Assembly (NCBI GenBank): GCA_029237695.1
Contig: CM055278.1
Location: forward strand, 68,997,188 to 69,061,187
From: Conchocele bisecta
Taxonomy: Eukaryota > Mollusca > Bivalvia > Lucinida > Thyasiridae
DNA: 64,000 nucleotides
Direction: 5' to 3'
Below the pieces are notes generated by a model. That model made no database searches. It saw only the letters and a list, made by a program, of their open reading frames with translations, and was not told the origin of the DNA. A program made the translations under genes and the position numbers. Shown piece by piece: positions 1 to 11,039 of the stretch (position 1 is the stretch's first letter; each line of letters opens with the position of its first letter).

Positions 1-112
1 CTTGTTGTATGTGGTGGTTGATTCTGGTTATACCCCTTATGTCAGTGTTGCGATTATTCGTAATCCTATTAGTTTTAGAGGAAGTGGCTTTTGTACAAGA
101 AGGCAATTACAG
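1..112 (-). repeat. SINE-like fragment (family B)
   Basis: Matches the middle of the SINE-like units at 17,750-18,425: the GAATCTGGTTATACC block, GCGATTATTCGTA and a TTTTAG-rich block occur in the same order. It is truncated by the window edge and has lost its tRNA-like end. Confidence 0.45.
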
Positions 113-190
113 ATAAAATGTAATTTCATAATTAATCCATTCTGTAAGCGATAGTAGTCACCTCAATGAGTTGTTGGTTATCATAAATGG

Positions 191-420
191 GAAACGCCAT
201 GTGAGTTTGTACCTTCGGACATCTGCATAATATCATTAAATATGTTTACAAAATTTACAATATTTTTAATAAATAAAGTCAAAAGTTGACAATATTTTCA
301 GAATGCTACATGCGGTATACAATTTTTGACGCCATGTACGGAAAATATTGTAAATTTTGTAAACATATTTCATGAAATTACGCAGATGTCCAATGGTACA
401 AAATCACATGGCGCGTCTCA
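191..420. repeat. MITE with GAGACACGCCATGTGATTTTG-like ends
   Basis: Imperfect inverted ends: GAAACGCCATGTGAGTTTGTACC at the left, and GGTACAAAATCACATGGCG followed by CGTCTC at the right. The interior forms a second nested hairpin (AAATATGTTTACAAAATTTAC against its complement). Relatives in the window are at 9851-10075, 24327-24519, 25730-25952, 44602-44700 and 61185-61369. It ends 24 bp before an eIF4A exon. Confidence 0.7.
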
Positions 421-444
421 AATTGCTGTACCCCCACATCCCAG

Positions 445-588
445 GTGATCCTGCTATCGGCCACCATGCCGGACGAAGTACTCGATGTGACGAAGCGGTT
501 CATGCGCCAGCCAATCAGAATCCTCGTGAAAAAGGAGGAGTTAACCCTCGAGGGTATCCGGCAGTTCTACATTCAGGTTGAGAAGGAG
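445..588 (+). CDS. eIF4A: eIF4A DEAD-box helicase, internal coding exon (motif III)
   Basis: This 144-bp exon encodes 48 residues running from VILLSATMP to QVEKE. It starts after a CCAG acceptor at 441-444 and ends at a GTAGGT donor at 589, both in phase 0. SAT is DEAD-box motif III, and [13 protein letters not shown] is characteristic of eIF4A. eIF4A is the ATP-dependent RNA helicase of the eIF4F cap-binding complex, which unwinds 5' leader structure in the cytoplasm. The spelling of the surrounding residues, together with the later exons, points to eIF4A1/2 rather than the exon-junction paralogue eIF4A3. Upstream exons with the Walker A and DEAD motifs lie outside the window. A 230-bp MITE ends only 24 bp before the exon. 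The GTG at 445 is an internal valine codon, not a start. Confidence 0.93.
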
Positions 589-608
589 GTAGGTTCGTTG
601 GTTTGCAG

Positions 609-948
609 GGCTCCATATAAGGAATTAGTAATTGAGTATTTTCATTCGATCATTTCGGAAGCAATTGGGTATTTCAAAATTTTAATTTACACATCAACAG
701 ACAGCAATTATTGAATAGTTTGCTTCGAAATGAAAACATGTCTTGGCATTTCATTCGAATTGTCTCCCATGAAATACCAAGATGTGTTGTCCTGGAAATA
801 AGAAAAATATGCTATATTTGTAGTCTGTTTATTGTTTTCTGCAGCATGATAAAGGTACCACAAAATTGTTATTGCTTTTTGATACTCGCTATTTCTGATT
901 TTAATTGGGTCTTTAAGCAAATACACAGCTTATCTGGAGCTCTGGTAT
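609..948 (+). repeat. Copy 1 of a ~350-bp repeat shared by two eIF4A introns
   Basis: Aligns block by block with 9250-9625: AAGGAATTAGTAATTGAGTA, GAAGCAATTGGGTATTTCAAA, ATTGAATAGTTTGCTTC, a CATGTCTTGG hairpin, TTTTTGATACTCGCT, and CTTATCTGGAGCTCTG. The central hairpin also resembles the foldbacks at 51,128-51,175 and 53,520-53,640. No coding capacity. Confidence 0.7.
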
Positions 949-949
949 G

Positions 950-1075
950 TGTGGGTGGCAGGTGTGAGCATGCGATAGGTAATTTAACGATTGGAATTCA
1001 TCCTTAACTGTATCCTGAACGGACACCTGGTCTTTGACATTCTTGTAGGTGAGGGTTTAATCTGGATACACTACA
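950..1075 (-). repeat. SINE-like fragment (family B)
   Basis: Carries the conserved GGGTGGCAGGTGTGAGCATG, GGTAATTTAACGATTGG and CATCCTTAAC blocks found at 7955-8050, 17,750-17,830 and 18,075-18,150. The tRNA-like end is missing. Confidence 0.5.
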
Positions 1076-1160
1076 GTCGAACCTGTGAACAACGACCGGC
1101 AAAGGGAAGTGGCCAAAGTGGTCGTTGTTGACAGGTGGTCGTTGTTCCAAGGGTCGAACA
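1072..1160. repeat. Fragment of the CAGTCGAACCTCTCTA-type MITE
   Basis: CTACAGTCGAACCTGTGAACAACGACCG followed by GTGGTCGTTGTTGACAGGTGGTCGTTGTT resembles the terminal repeats of the elements at 45,379-46,071 (CAGTGCAACCTCTCTACAAC with GGTGGCTGTTGTAGAGAGG). Only one end is recognisable. Confidence 0.4.
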
Positions 1161-1282
1161 TTTACCCAGTTTCACAACAAAATCGGCCATGTTTTTAGCA
1201 TTCTATTGTAATATATATGCATGCTTTTCATCAATTAAAAATTGCACGAAAATGGCTAAAATAGTCAATTTATTTTGTTTTT

Positions 1283-4200
1283 GTCCCGCCTGCTTTAGCA
1301 GAAGCGGGACATGGGTATAGCTTTTCCGTCGGCGTCGGCGGCGTCAACATTTCACGTTAAGTTTTTGCGTTTAGGTCAGTTTCCAGAAAACTATAACACC
1401 TACGACCTCCATACTTGGTATACATCAACACTGTGGTTAACCATCTCACACAGAGGGAGTCCATGTGACCTTGACCTAGTTTTCATGGTTGATTGACCTA
1501 CTTTTCACATGCATTCAACATTAAGTTTTTGCGTTTAGCTCTGTTTCTAAAACTTAACGCTCGGGTTAATTCATTGTAACTTCTGTTTCCCTCAATGGAA
1601 TGCTTTAATATTCCATACATGCATTTGTAACAACATCCCGCATCATTCTACAGAAAGCCCATGGTGCTCACTAACCCCAAGGTTATTACAAGCTCCATAT
1701 ATACTATCAAACTGCGCGAGGCGGGACATTTTGCTCCGCGGAGCTCTTGTGCAAAAGTTAATGCTCAGTTTATGCTTTAATATTCCATACATACATTTGT
1801 AACAACATCCCGCATCATTCTACAGAAAGCCCATGGTGCCCGCAAACCCCAAAGGTCAAGGTCACTGACTTAGAAATTTCCGTGTTTGGAAAAGTTAACG
1901 CTCAGTTTATGCTTTAATATTCCATACATGCATTTGTAACAAAATCCCGCATCATTCTACAGAAAGCCCATGATGCCCGCTAACGCCAAAGGTCAAGGTC
2001 ACTGACTTAGAACTTTCCGTGTTTGGAAAATTTAATGCTCAGTTTATGCTTTAATATTCCATACATGCATTTGTAACAACATCCTGCATCATTCTACAGA
2101 AAGCCCATGGTGCCCGCAAACCCCAAAGGTCAAGGTCACTGACTTAGAAATTTCCGTGTTTGGAAAAATTAACGCTCAGTTTATGCTTTCATATTCCATA
2201 CATGCATTTGTAACAACATCCCGCATCATTCTACAGAAAGCCCATGGTGCCCGCTAACCATACAGGTCAAGGTCACTGACTTACAAATTTCCGTGTTTGG
2301 AAAAGTTAACGCTCAGTTTATGCTTTAATATTCCATACATGCATTTGTAACAACATCCCGCATCATTCTACAGAAAGCCCATGGTGCCCGCAAACCCCAA
2401 AGGTCAAGGTCGCTGACTTAGAAATTTCCGTGTTTGGAAAAGTTAACGCTCAGTTTATGCTTTAATATTCGTTTGGAGAAGTTAACGCTCAGTTTATGCT
2501 TTAATATTCCATACATGCATTTGTAACAACATCCCGCATCATTCTACAGAAAGCCCATGATGCCCGCTAACGCCAAAGGTCAAGGACTTAGAAATTTCCG
2601 TGTTTGGAAAAGTTAACGCTCAGTTTATGCTTTAATATTCGTTTGGAGAAGTTAACGCTCAGTTTATGCTTTAATATTCCATACATGCATTTGTAACAAC
2701 ATCCCGCATCATTCTACAGAAAGCCCATGATGCCCGCTAACGCCAAAGGTCAAGGTCACTGACTTAGAAATTTCTGTGTTTGGAAAAGTTAACGCTCAGT
2801 TTATATTTTGATATTCCATACATGCATTTGTAACAACATCCTGCATCATTCTCCAGAAAGCCCATGGTGCCCGCAAACCCCAAAGGTCAAGATCGGTGAC
2901 TTAGAAATTTCCGTGTTTGGAAAAGTTAACGCTCAATTTATGTATGCTTTAATATTCCATTCATACATTTGTAACAACATCCCGCATCATTCTACAGAAA
3001 GCCCATGGTGCCCGCAAACCGCAAAGGTCAAGGTCACTGACTTAGAAATTTCCATGTTTGGAAAAGTTAACGCTCAGTTTATGCTTCGATATTCCATACA
3101 TGCATTTGTAACAACATCCCGCATCATTCTACAGAAAGCCCATGGTGCCCGCTAACCACACAGGTCAAGGTCACTGACTTACAAATTTCCGTGTTTGGAA
3201 AAGTTAACGCTCAGTTTATGCTTTAATATTCCATACATGCATTTGTAACAACATCCCGCATCATTCTACAGAAAGCCCATGGTGCCCGCAAACCCCAAAA
3301 GTCAAGGTCGCTGACTTAGAAATTTCCGTGTTTGGAAAAGTTAACGCTCAGTTTATGCTTTTAATATTCCATATGCATTTGTAACAAACATCCCGCATCA
3401 TTCTACAGAAAGCCCATGATGCCCGCTAACGCCAAAGGTCAAGGTCACTGACTTAGAAATTTCCGTGTTTGGAAAAGTTAACGCTCAGTTTATATTTTGA
3501 TATTCCATACATGCATTTGTAACAACATCCTGCATCATTCTCCAGAAAGCCCATGGTGCCCGCAAACCCCAAAGGTCAAGATCGGTGACTTAGAAATTTC
3601 CGTGTTTGGAAAAGTTAACGCTCAATTTATGTATGCTTTAATATTCCATTCATACATTTGTAACAACATCCCGCATCATTCTACAGAAAGCCCATGGTGC
3701 CCGCAAACCGCAAAGGTCAAGGTCGGTGACTTAGAAATTTCCGTGTTTGGAAAAGTTAACGCTCAATTTATGTATGCTTTAATATTCCATACATGCATTT
3801 GTAACAACATCCCGCATCATTTTACAGAAAGCCCATGGTGCCCACAAACCGCAAAGGTCAAGGTCACTGACTTAGAAATTTCCGTGTTTGGAAAAGTTAA
3901 CGCTCAGTTTATGCTTTAATATTCCATACATGCATTTGTAACAACATCCCGCATCATTCTACAGAAATGCCATGGTGGCTGCTAACTCCAAAGGTCAAGG
4001 TCACTGAATTAGAAATTTGCGTGTTTGGAAAAGTTAACGCTCAGTTTATGCTTTAATATTCCATACATGCTTTTGTAACAACATCCCGCATCATTCTACA
4101 GAAAGCCCATGGTGCCCGCAAACCCCAAAGGTCAAGGTCGCTGACTTAGAAATTTCCGTGTTTGGAAAAGTTAACGCTCAGTTTATGTTTTAATATGCCA

Positions 4201-4595
4201 TATATGCATTTGTAACAACATCCCGCATCATTCTACAGAAAGCCCATGGTGCCCGCTAACCCCAAAGGTCAAGGTCACTGAATTAGAAATTTCCATGTTT
4301 GGAAAAGTCAACGCTCAGTTTATGCTTTAATATTCCATATATGCATTTGTAACAACATCCCGCACCATTCTAGAGAAAGCCCATGGTGCCCGCTAACCCC
4401 AAAGGTCAAGGTCACTGACTTACAAATTAACGCTCAGTTTATGCTTTAATATTCCATACATGCATTTGTAACAACATCCCGCATCATTCTACAGAAATCC
4501 CATGTTGCTCACTAACCCCAAGGTTATTACAAGCTCCATATATACTATCAAACTGCGCGAGGCGGGACATTTTGCTCCGCGGAGCTCTTGTGTCA
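1283..4595 (+). mobile_element. Satellite-carrying element with hairpin ends, possibly Helitron/Helentron-like
   Basis: The left side begins with a GTCCCGCCTGC...GAAGCGGGAC imperfect hairpin and a GTCGGCGTCGGCGGCGTC stretch. The right side ends with the perfect 12-bp palindrome GCTCCGCGGAGC followed by TCTTGT. The same right-end block (CTCCATATATACTATCAAAC ... GAGCTCTTGT) is also present internally at 1689-1752, where the array starts. Non-autonomous molluscan elements that carry internal tandem repeats between short conserved ends are known (pearl/Mimo-like). The final bases are CTTG and not the canonical CTRR, so the Helitron assignment is only a suggestion. No transposase is encoded. Confidence 0.5.
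1745..4500 (+). repeat. Tandem satellite array, unit ~137-138 bp, about 20 units
   Basis: Each unit reads: GCTTTAATATTCCATACATG, CATTTGTAACAACATCCCGC, ATCATTCTACAGAAAGCCCA, TGGTGCCCGC, AAAGGTCAAGGTCACTGAC, TTAGAAATTTCCGTGTTTGG, AAAAGTTAACGCTCAGTTTA. Units lie head to tail with a few percent divergence, one or two shortened units (near 2460, 2635 and 4430) and a TATG insertion that marks a subset. The array fills much of a 6-kb eIF4A intron. Open frames of 115 and 140 codons inside it simply repeat the unit and are not genes. Confidence 0.95.
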
Positions 4596-5440
4596 TCTTG
4601 TTGTTAGTGTTCTGAACCCAGCCTCGCTTTGGAAATTATATACAAAGGGGAGTAATTATCTTCACGATAAGTATATCTCGCGGCCCGCTTTGGTGCACCA
4701 TTTAATAGCTTGTCGTAATTACATGTAAGTGGTTTAATTTAGCATGACCATTAGTATTTCACACCACCAGTTGAAATTAATAACGGTCATATAGTCTGTA
4801 TTAAAACGATAGCCTATGTGGCGCGGCCTGTGAAAACCGTGAGTTTTTTTATAACAAAAAATATTTCATTGAATGCGTCAAGTCCAGTAACCCACACGAG
4901 CTAGGTGTCCAAATCAGGAGAGAACACCAGGCTTATTTGCTTTCTGTCCAATGTACTGTATACTATCCTGGTCAAGCCCGAATATTTAAGCAGCCTATGA
5001 CGAATTGGCAATGACTGATGTTTTTAATTAGAGATTCGCGAGCATTGTAAACCATGTAAACCACGGGCAGACTACGCGAATCCACTGCCTGGTCTGGTCG
5101 CTAATGCAATAAGATGGGATTTGTCGGAGATCGAGACCCAATTCATATAAACACGTTTGTCGTGTCACTTTAGACTGGTACCCGGTCGCTAGGAATAACG
5201 CTATATATGTTGAGCATCAGACAGGGTACCAGTCTAGTGTGTGTCTATGTGACTGATGTCAGCAACCGCGTGTATTGATCTTTGATATGGCCTTGTGCCC
5301 CGATGTGTGAAATTTACACTTGACACGCGCCGTGTGTTTGAAGTCTTAGTCTTGTCACTGTAGACGAATCAGCATCGTGTAAACACAGTTTGCCAGCTAA
5401 TGATCGAGTTTTATGACTTGCCCAAGTGACTTGGGTGTGA
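4596..5440. other. Intronic sequence without recognised genes
   Basis: Part of the eIF4A intron. The only structure noted is a short inverted pair, GACTGGTACCC near 5172 and GGGTACCAGTC near 5225. No supported ORF. Confidence 0.4.
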
Positions 5441-5625
5441 TATAGACCCTGTATTGACCTGTCACTAGGTCAGATTATTCTAATTTCAAGGCTGAATATG
5501 TATTTATTTTGATATAAATATTTTGTTGTGATCCCCCCCTCCCCCCTATGCATCCGGTTGAATGCGGGATCGAAGCCGTTGGCCCTGCTTTAAATGACGT
5601 TAGCTGTTGATAGGCCATTAAACAA
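5440..5625 (-). repeat. SINE-like copy (family B), tRNA-like end retained
   Basis: Shares GGTTATTCTAATTTCAGGGC-like, TTGTTGTGAT and GGGATCGAAGCCGTTGGCCC blocks with 8110-8275 and 18,270-18,425. On the minus strand the last block reads like a Pol III B box (GGCTTCGATCCCG). Confidence 0.5.
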
Positions 5626-5873
5626 ACATTCGTCCATTCCACGTAAAACTTGACGACCTGTTTCGGCCAATTAACCCAAGTAACTGGAATGGACTGTGAT
5701 ATGTTAAACTTGCCAACTGATCCAATCATCACAAACTGATTTTCAGACTTTTCCGTTTATGAAAAGTGGTTGGTTTTGTTTTTTACAAAAATGAAAATTA
5801 CTTGTAAAAAGTGCAGATCCTGGTGAGACGGGGCTCATCTGGATCTACACTTTATGCCAATACCACTATACTG

Positions 5874-6097
5874 GGGGCCGTTTCACTAAACTTTGTACAA
5901 CTAAAATGTTCGTAAGTGCAGATATAGAATAGTCTGTAAATTTCAATTGGTGGATTTGCATTTATTGAGCTTATGCTCAATAAATGTAAATCCAATACTT
6001 GTTTACAAGAACACATTGTTAATGTGACATTTACAGACTATCATCATTTTGCACTCACGAACATTTTAGTCTTACGAAGTTTAGTGAAACGGCCCCC
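5874..6097. repeat. MITE with GGGGCCGTTTCACTAAACTT ends
   Basis: Terminal inverted repeats of about 35 bp run from GGGGGCCGTTTCACTAAACT to AGTTTAGTGAAACGGCCCCC and include AAAATGTTCGTAAGTGCA. A central ATTGAGCTTATGCTCAATAA hairpin is present. A second copy, with an internal insert, lies at 44,991-45,254. About 220 bp, non-coding. Confidence 0.85.
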
Positions 6098-6195
6098 TGG
6101 TCTGTAGTGTTGAAAGGGTTAAATCTGAAAAATGGGACATTGTCTGAGAAAAGGTAAGTGGAATTGTGAATTCTGGCCAATTTTCAACAATTTCT

Positions 6196-6370
6196 AGGGG
6201 TGAATCGTGGCCTAATGGATATGGCTTTGAACTACAATACTGCATGTTGTGAGTTCGATCCACACCAGAGACGTGAAAATTACTTGCATAGTATTTCCAT
6301 GCCACTGGTCTGTCGAATGAGACTTTAAACTGTGGTGCCATCTCTATATGACCGTAATAGCTGTTGCTGG
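6196..6370 (+). repeat. tRNA-derived SINE (family A)
   Basis: The head resembles a tRNA gene with Pol III boxes: A-box-like GTGGCCTAATGGATATGG, then B-box-like GTGAGTTCGATCC about 35 bp later. The body is ATTTCCATGCCACTGGTCTG, TCGAATGAGACTTTAAACTG, TGACCGTAATAGCTGTTGC. Related copies are at 6399-6537 and 8548-9205. Confidence 0.7.
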
Positions 6371-6398
6371 TATGTTACACAACACATTCAGTTTCACA

Positions 6399-6704
<306 letters not shown>

Positions 6705-6719
6705 TGATGGTCAAATGAG

Positions 6720-7200
6720 TGGTCACAACATATACTTTCATTGTGAAAATAACAAAAATAAAAATAAAATATTTTTTAAAAATCATACCCGTAAATGTGT
6801 ATTCCGCATGTAATGGGTTTAACAGGAATTAATTACTACCTGAATTGGAAAATGACCCAAAAAATCCTGAAATTTTCATAAAAATAAAAATAAACTCAAA
6901 TTATATAAAACATACTTAAATGTGTACCTAATTATATAACAATTTCACAAGTTTTTAACATAAACATGTTCGTTTGTACACAGTATTAACTAATATTTCA
7001 ATACCGTGTTAGTAGTGGTAGTCACCAGTTTATGTGCATGTGAAGACAGTGTGATTAGTTTTAATTATTTAAATCAAGTATATCATATGTATCAACTTAG
7101 ACACGATTGCTGTAGATATCTTTTATAGTTATTGTAAACCAGAAATTGCATTGGATAAATAAAATCGACTTCCTTTGAATAAATATCAAATTATCTCCCC
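6720..7200. other. AT-rich intronic sequence
   Basis: Low-complexity AT-rich stretches (6750-6930) and no supported ORF. A block just after the donor, TCAAATGAGTGGTCACAACA near 6712-6732, recurs inverted near 11,530-11,558 and, diverged, in the Polinton-like modules. Confidence 0.35.
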
Positions 7201-7494
7201 TGTAGCCGATTTCATAAAAATTGCAATGTATACTTTCCTATCGAAGTATACTTTGAGGGAGCAATCATTGATTTTTCCGAAATGCATTATTTCATGCAGA
7301 AGTAACGATTGCGTATATTTGATGATTAAAACTATGCAGAATTATTATACTGAATTTATAAAATTGGCTGTGATAATGTAATAAATTCAGTATAATAAAA
7401 ATTAATAAGTTGATCCTAAAATTGAAAATTTCTCCCTCAAAGTATACTTTGCTAGGAAAGTATACTTTGCAATGTTGATGAAATCGACGACTGA
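7201..7494. repeat. Palindromic MITE with GTAGCCGATTTCACC ends
   Basis: Foldback with TGTAGCCGATTTCATAAAAA at the left and its diverged complement at the right, each followed by AAGTATACTTTGAGGGAG-type blocks. The centre is the near-palindrome ATTATACTGAATTTAT / GTAATAAATTCAGTATAAT. Relatives are at 18,610-18,904, 25,330-25,634 and 52,545-52,852. Confidence 0.8.
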
Positions 7495-7689
7495 CCTCAA
7501 GATTATTGATTTCCGTCGTACAAATAATACAAATAGTACCAATATGTGTACCCAGTAATAATAATTAAACGCTCTTTGTACATATTAACGACATCTTTAT
7601 ATGCTGAACAAAAAAAAATATAACCCCTACAATACATCCTGATATATGCCAGACCCAATCTTTAATGAACACACCGACTTGCCATCTAA

Positions 7690-8275
<586 letters not shown>

Positions 8276-8547
8276 GAAAAAGAGATGGCAGCTTTGTGTC
8301 TTTGACACCTGGCTAGGGTTTCTAGAGCCGGGCTTAGCCACAAATTGAAGAAGTCTTTTAAATAGGTTACAGAACTTGGAAAATCATGAGTAACATCGGC
8401 GATAAAAAAATTACAATTTTCGAGAATTTTTTTTTTTCTTTTTTTTTTTTCTTTTTCTTTTTTTATCGCCATCTCTTGGACATCTTTTGGGACGTGATTG
8501 ATGTTAGAATTCGCGGAGTTTGTACGTTTGCTTAGTTTATAACCTTA

Positions 8548-8719
8548 GTTTGTGGCCTAGGGGTTAGATCACCTGACTTCCAAATCGGGAGGTTGTGGGT
8601 TAAAATCTTGCCTTGGGCATCAAATATACTTCCATAGTTTTTCCATCCCACTGGTCTGTCGGATGAGACTTCAAACTGTGGTCCAGTCTATATGACCTTA
8701 GCTGTTGCTGGGACGTTAA
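8548..8719 (+). repeat. tRNA-derived SINE (family A), 5' part, interrupted
   Basis: Best-preserved head of the family: A-box-like TGGCCTAGGGGTTAGATCAC and B-box-like GTTGTGGGTTAAAATC, then the standard body to GGACGTTAA. A TTAA-type MITE follows at once, and the SINE tail (ACCCATTCAC) resumes after it at 9191. Confidence 0.75.
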
Positions 8720-9186
8720 AGGTACATGCCCACTCTGTAGGCAGAAAATGTTCTTTATATCCGAGACGGTTTATGGAAAAATAAACATTCATTCACCATT
8801 ACCCCACATGTTGATTGGCATTATTATACATTTTATATCAGACGTAAATTTCCACACTCATATCAGGGGCAATAATGTGTTTCCTTAAAATGTTAACGTG
8901 CAGTTCTATTTATTCATGTGCAATGATCATACTTTATAATCTGTCGAAAATATTATTTTTTTCAGGTGACGCATTTAATTACTATAAATAATATCATGCC
9001 TCATTTGCATATGAAAATAGTTTGATACCACTGCGCGTCACTATCAGTAAAATAAATATTACTAAATGATTATATCTGTATAGCGGGCACTCGTAATTTG
9101 GTAACTGGTGTGGAATAGTGATACAATTATACACTTATTTAATTCCTATAAAGAACATTTTGTGCCTACTGAGTGGGCATGTACCT
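8720..9186. mobile_element. TTAA-target MITE (piggyBac-like), complete copy
   Basis: A 467-bp element with inverted ends of about 40 bp (AGGTACATGCCCACT ... AGTGGGCATGTACCT, then GTTCTTTAT / ATAAAGAAC) between TTAA duplications at 8716-8719 and 9187-9190. TTAA target sites are typical of piggyBac-type transposons. Other copies are at 61,526-62,012 (complete), 26,478-26,716 plus 44,073-44,297 (split by the giant palindrome) and 62,905-63,036 (half). No ORF. Confidence 0.88.
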
Positions 9187-9249
9187 TTAAACCCATTCAC
9201 TTTCAAATTATCAGGCTTCAAGATCAGATAGGAGATATAACCACCAACG

Positions 9250-9625
9250 CTCCAGATAAGGAATTAGTAATTGAGTATGGTCACTCCATCATTTCTGAAG
9301 CAATTGGGTATTTCAAAAGTTTAATTGTGTAAAATAAAATCACACTACTGTTTACACATCAGCAGACCGCACGTATTGAATAGTTTGCTTCTAAATGAAA
9401 ACACATCTTGGTCCTTGGAGACAATTCTAATAAAATACCAAGATGTGTTTTCATGGAAAAACAAGAAAATATGCTATATTTGTGGTTTGTTTGTTGTTTT
9501 CTGTAGCATGATAAAGATACCACAAATTTTTCATTGCTTTTTGATACTCGCTTCTGATTTCAATTGGGTTTTTATCAATTTTAATTGGGTATTTACGCAA
9601 ATATGCACCTTATCTGGAGCTCTGA
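9250..9625 (+). repeat. Copy 2 of the repeat shared by two eIF4A introns
   Basis: Partner of 609-948 in the same order and orientation. It differs by a small insertion near 9335-9350 and a duplicated TTTTAATTGGGT segment near 9565-9590. Its hairpin (ACACATCTTGG ... CCAAGATGTGTTTTC) is nearly intact. Confidence 0.7.
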
Positions 9626-9850
9626 ACCACAAATGCCATAAGCCCCATTTTCTCTGGTCGCAGCCATGATTCTCCGCACCTTAAAGTGGCATCACAGGTG
9701 TCTATCAGTATCTGTGGTGTCTCATAAAAGTGCAATATTGACTGACCGCAGGTGGAATTGTCACTCAACTATGTGTTAAAGTGATCTCTTACAACCTGCT
9801 ACATGATGCCTCATTAACTGGTAGCTTTATATTTTGTATTGCAATAAATG

Positions 9851-10075
9851 TGACGCGCCGTGTGATTATGTACCTACGAATATGTGCGATATCTCGTGAA
9901 ATGATGTAGAAAATTAAAAGAAATTTTCATAGCAAATGTAGAATTCTATTCCGCATTTGCTATATGAAAATTTCATATTTCTACATCATTTACAGAAAAT
10001 ATCAACAGTTTATGTAAATATATTGCATAAAAAATTGTGCTTGTTCTTAGGTACAAAATCACATGCTGCGTCTTA
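9851..10075. repeat. MITE with GACGCGCCATGTGATTTTGTACC-like ends
   Basis: Ends GACGCGCCGTGTGATTATGT and GGTACAAAATCACATGCTGC. Inside is a 30-bp hairpin around GCAAATGTAGAATTC / GAATTCTATTCCGCATTTGC. It lies 75 bp before the last eIF4A exon. Same family as 191-420. Confidence 0.75.
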
Positions 10076-10149
10076 AATGATACTCGTCCTCATATTTTGT
10101 ATTTCAATAAACTACTTATTTGTACTTTAATTATTTCCTCCACTTTCAG

Positions 10150-10294
10150 AATCGGTCGTGGTGGACGTTTTGGCCGTAAGGGGGTTGCAATAAACTTTCT
10201 GACCCGCGAGGACGAGCGGATATTGCGCGATATAGAACAGTTCTACAACACACAGATTGAGGAGATGCCCATGAACGTTGCCGACCTGATTTAG
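10150..10294 (+). CDS. eIF4A: eIF4A DEAD-box helicase, last coding exon and stop
   Basis: The exon follows a CACTTTCAG acceptor and completes the split arginine codon to give [13 protein letters not shown], the arginine-finger motif VI. It ends with the eIF4A-type C-terminus [11 protein letters not shown] and a TAG stop at 10292-10294. Together the four exons encode 198 residues, about the C-terminal half of a protein usually near 406 residues. Every splice joint keeps the frame and no disabling change is seen, so this is the functional-looking parental gene and not a retrocopy. No canonical AATAAA was found close downstream; ATAAA-like variants occur near 10,548 and 10,710. Confidence 0.94.
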
Positions 10295-10789
10295 AGACCA
10301 CGTCCCACTAGTATTTCTGCGCTTATTGTCACGGTTACAAGCCTGTTACCTTGTGACCTTGACCTACATTGCTGACCTACTTTGGATTCTTACGAGGCTA
10401 TATAGAGGATTGTGACGAGAGGATATTTAGATGTTCGTTGTGACGATACGATAAGACTCCCCAGGCCACGGCTACATAAAAAGGGAGATAATTCACAGAC
10501 CTTAATGTGCGACAGGAATTGACTTGTATATTTTTATGCTATAGTATAAATTTTGTTGGTACCGTTTATCAACGCATGTAATGTACTTTGGTAATTGATA
10601 AGGGAAAAAAGGGGTTTTTCCCTCACGGGACTGGGTCCTACCAGGGTCCCTAGGACCCTTTGGGCCTTTCCGGGCCTGATCTGGATCTACAGATCCCGAT
10701 CCTTGTTCTATAAAGTGCTTCTGTATTATAGCTATCCGTACGTACGTCAATTGTCATTCGTGTATTTTGTAATTTAATTTATTCCGTTT
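10295..10789 (+). other. Probable eIF4A 3' untranslated region
   Basis: Sequence directly after the eIF4A stop contains no supported ORF. It is moderately AT-rich, with a GC-richer stretch at 10,630-10,700. The polyadenylation site cannot be fixed from sequence because only variant hexamers are visible. Confidence 0.4.
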
Positions 10790-11039
10790 TTGAAGGGTTT
10801 TAGCTGTACAGTAATACTTGTGAGAATGCAGACTTTTCTCGGCAACGAGTGGGACTGTGCCGCTTGTGCAGTGAATCGGGAACCGGACTGCCATCCTTGC
10901 TGGTTCCCGGCGATTGCCCGTCTATTACAAGCCCAGGACGGGTGGAGCTATTTGACATGTCGCGTGATTCGGAGCCATAGGTGTATTAAAAAGCTATATA
11001 ACTTCATTGCTTGTTGTTCTCGTTCATTCCTGTTTTATA

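Noticed and set aside
445..714. Short protein starting at 445 with a GTG/M start
   Set aside because: It is an internal eIF4A exon read through its GT donor at 589; the residues after QVEKE are intron.
2808..3919. 115- and 140-codon frames as genes
   Set aside because: They are direct translations of the 137-141-bp satellite, repeating the same 46-47 residues, and are interrupted in most other units.
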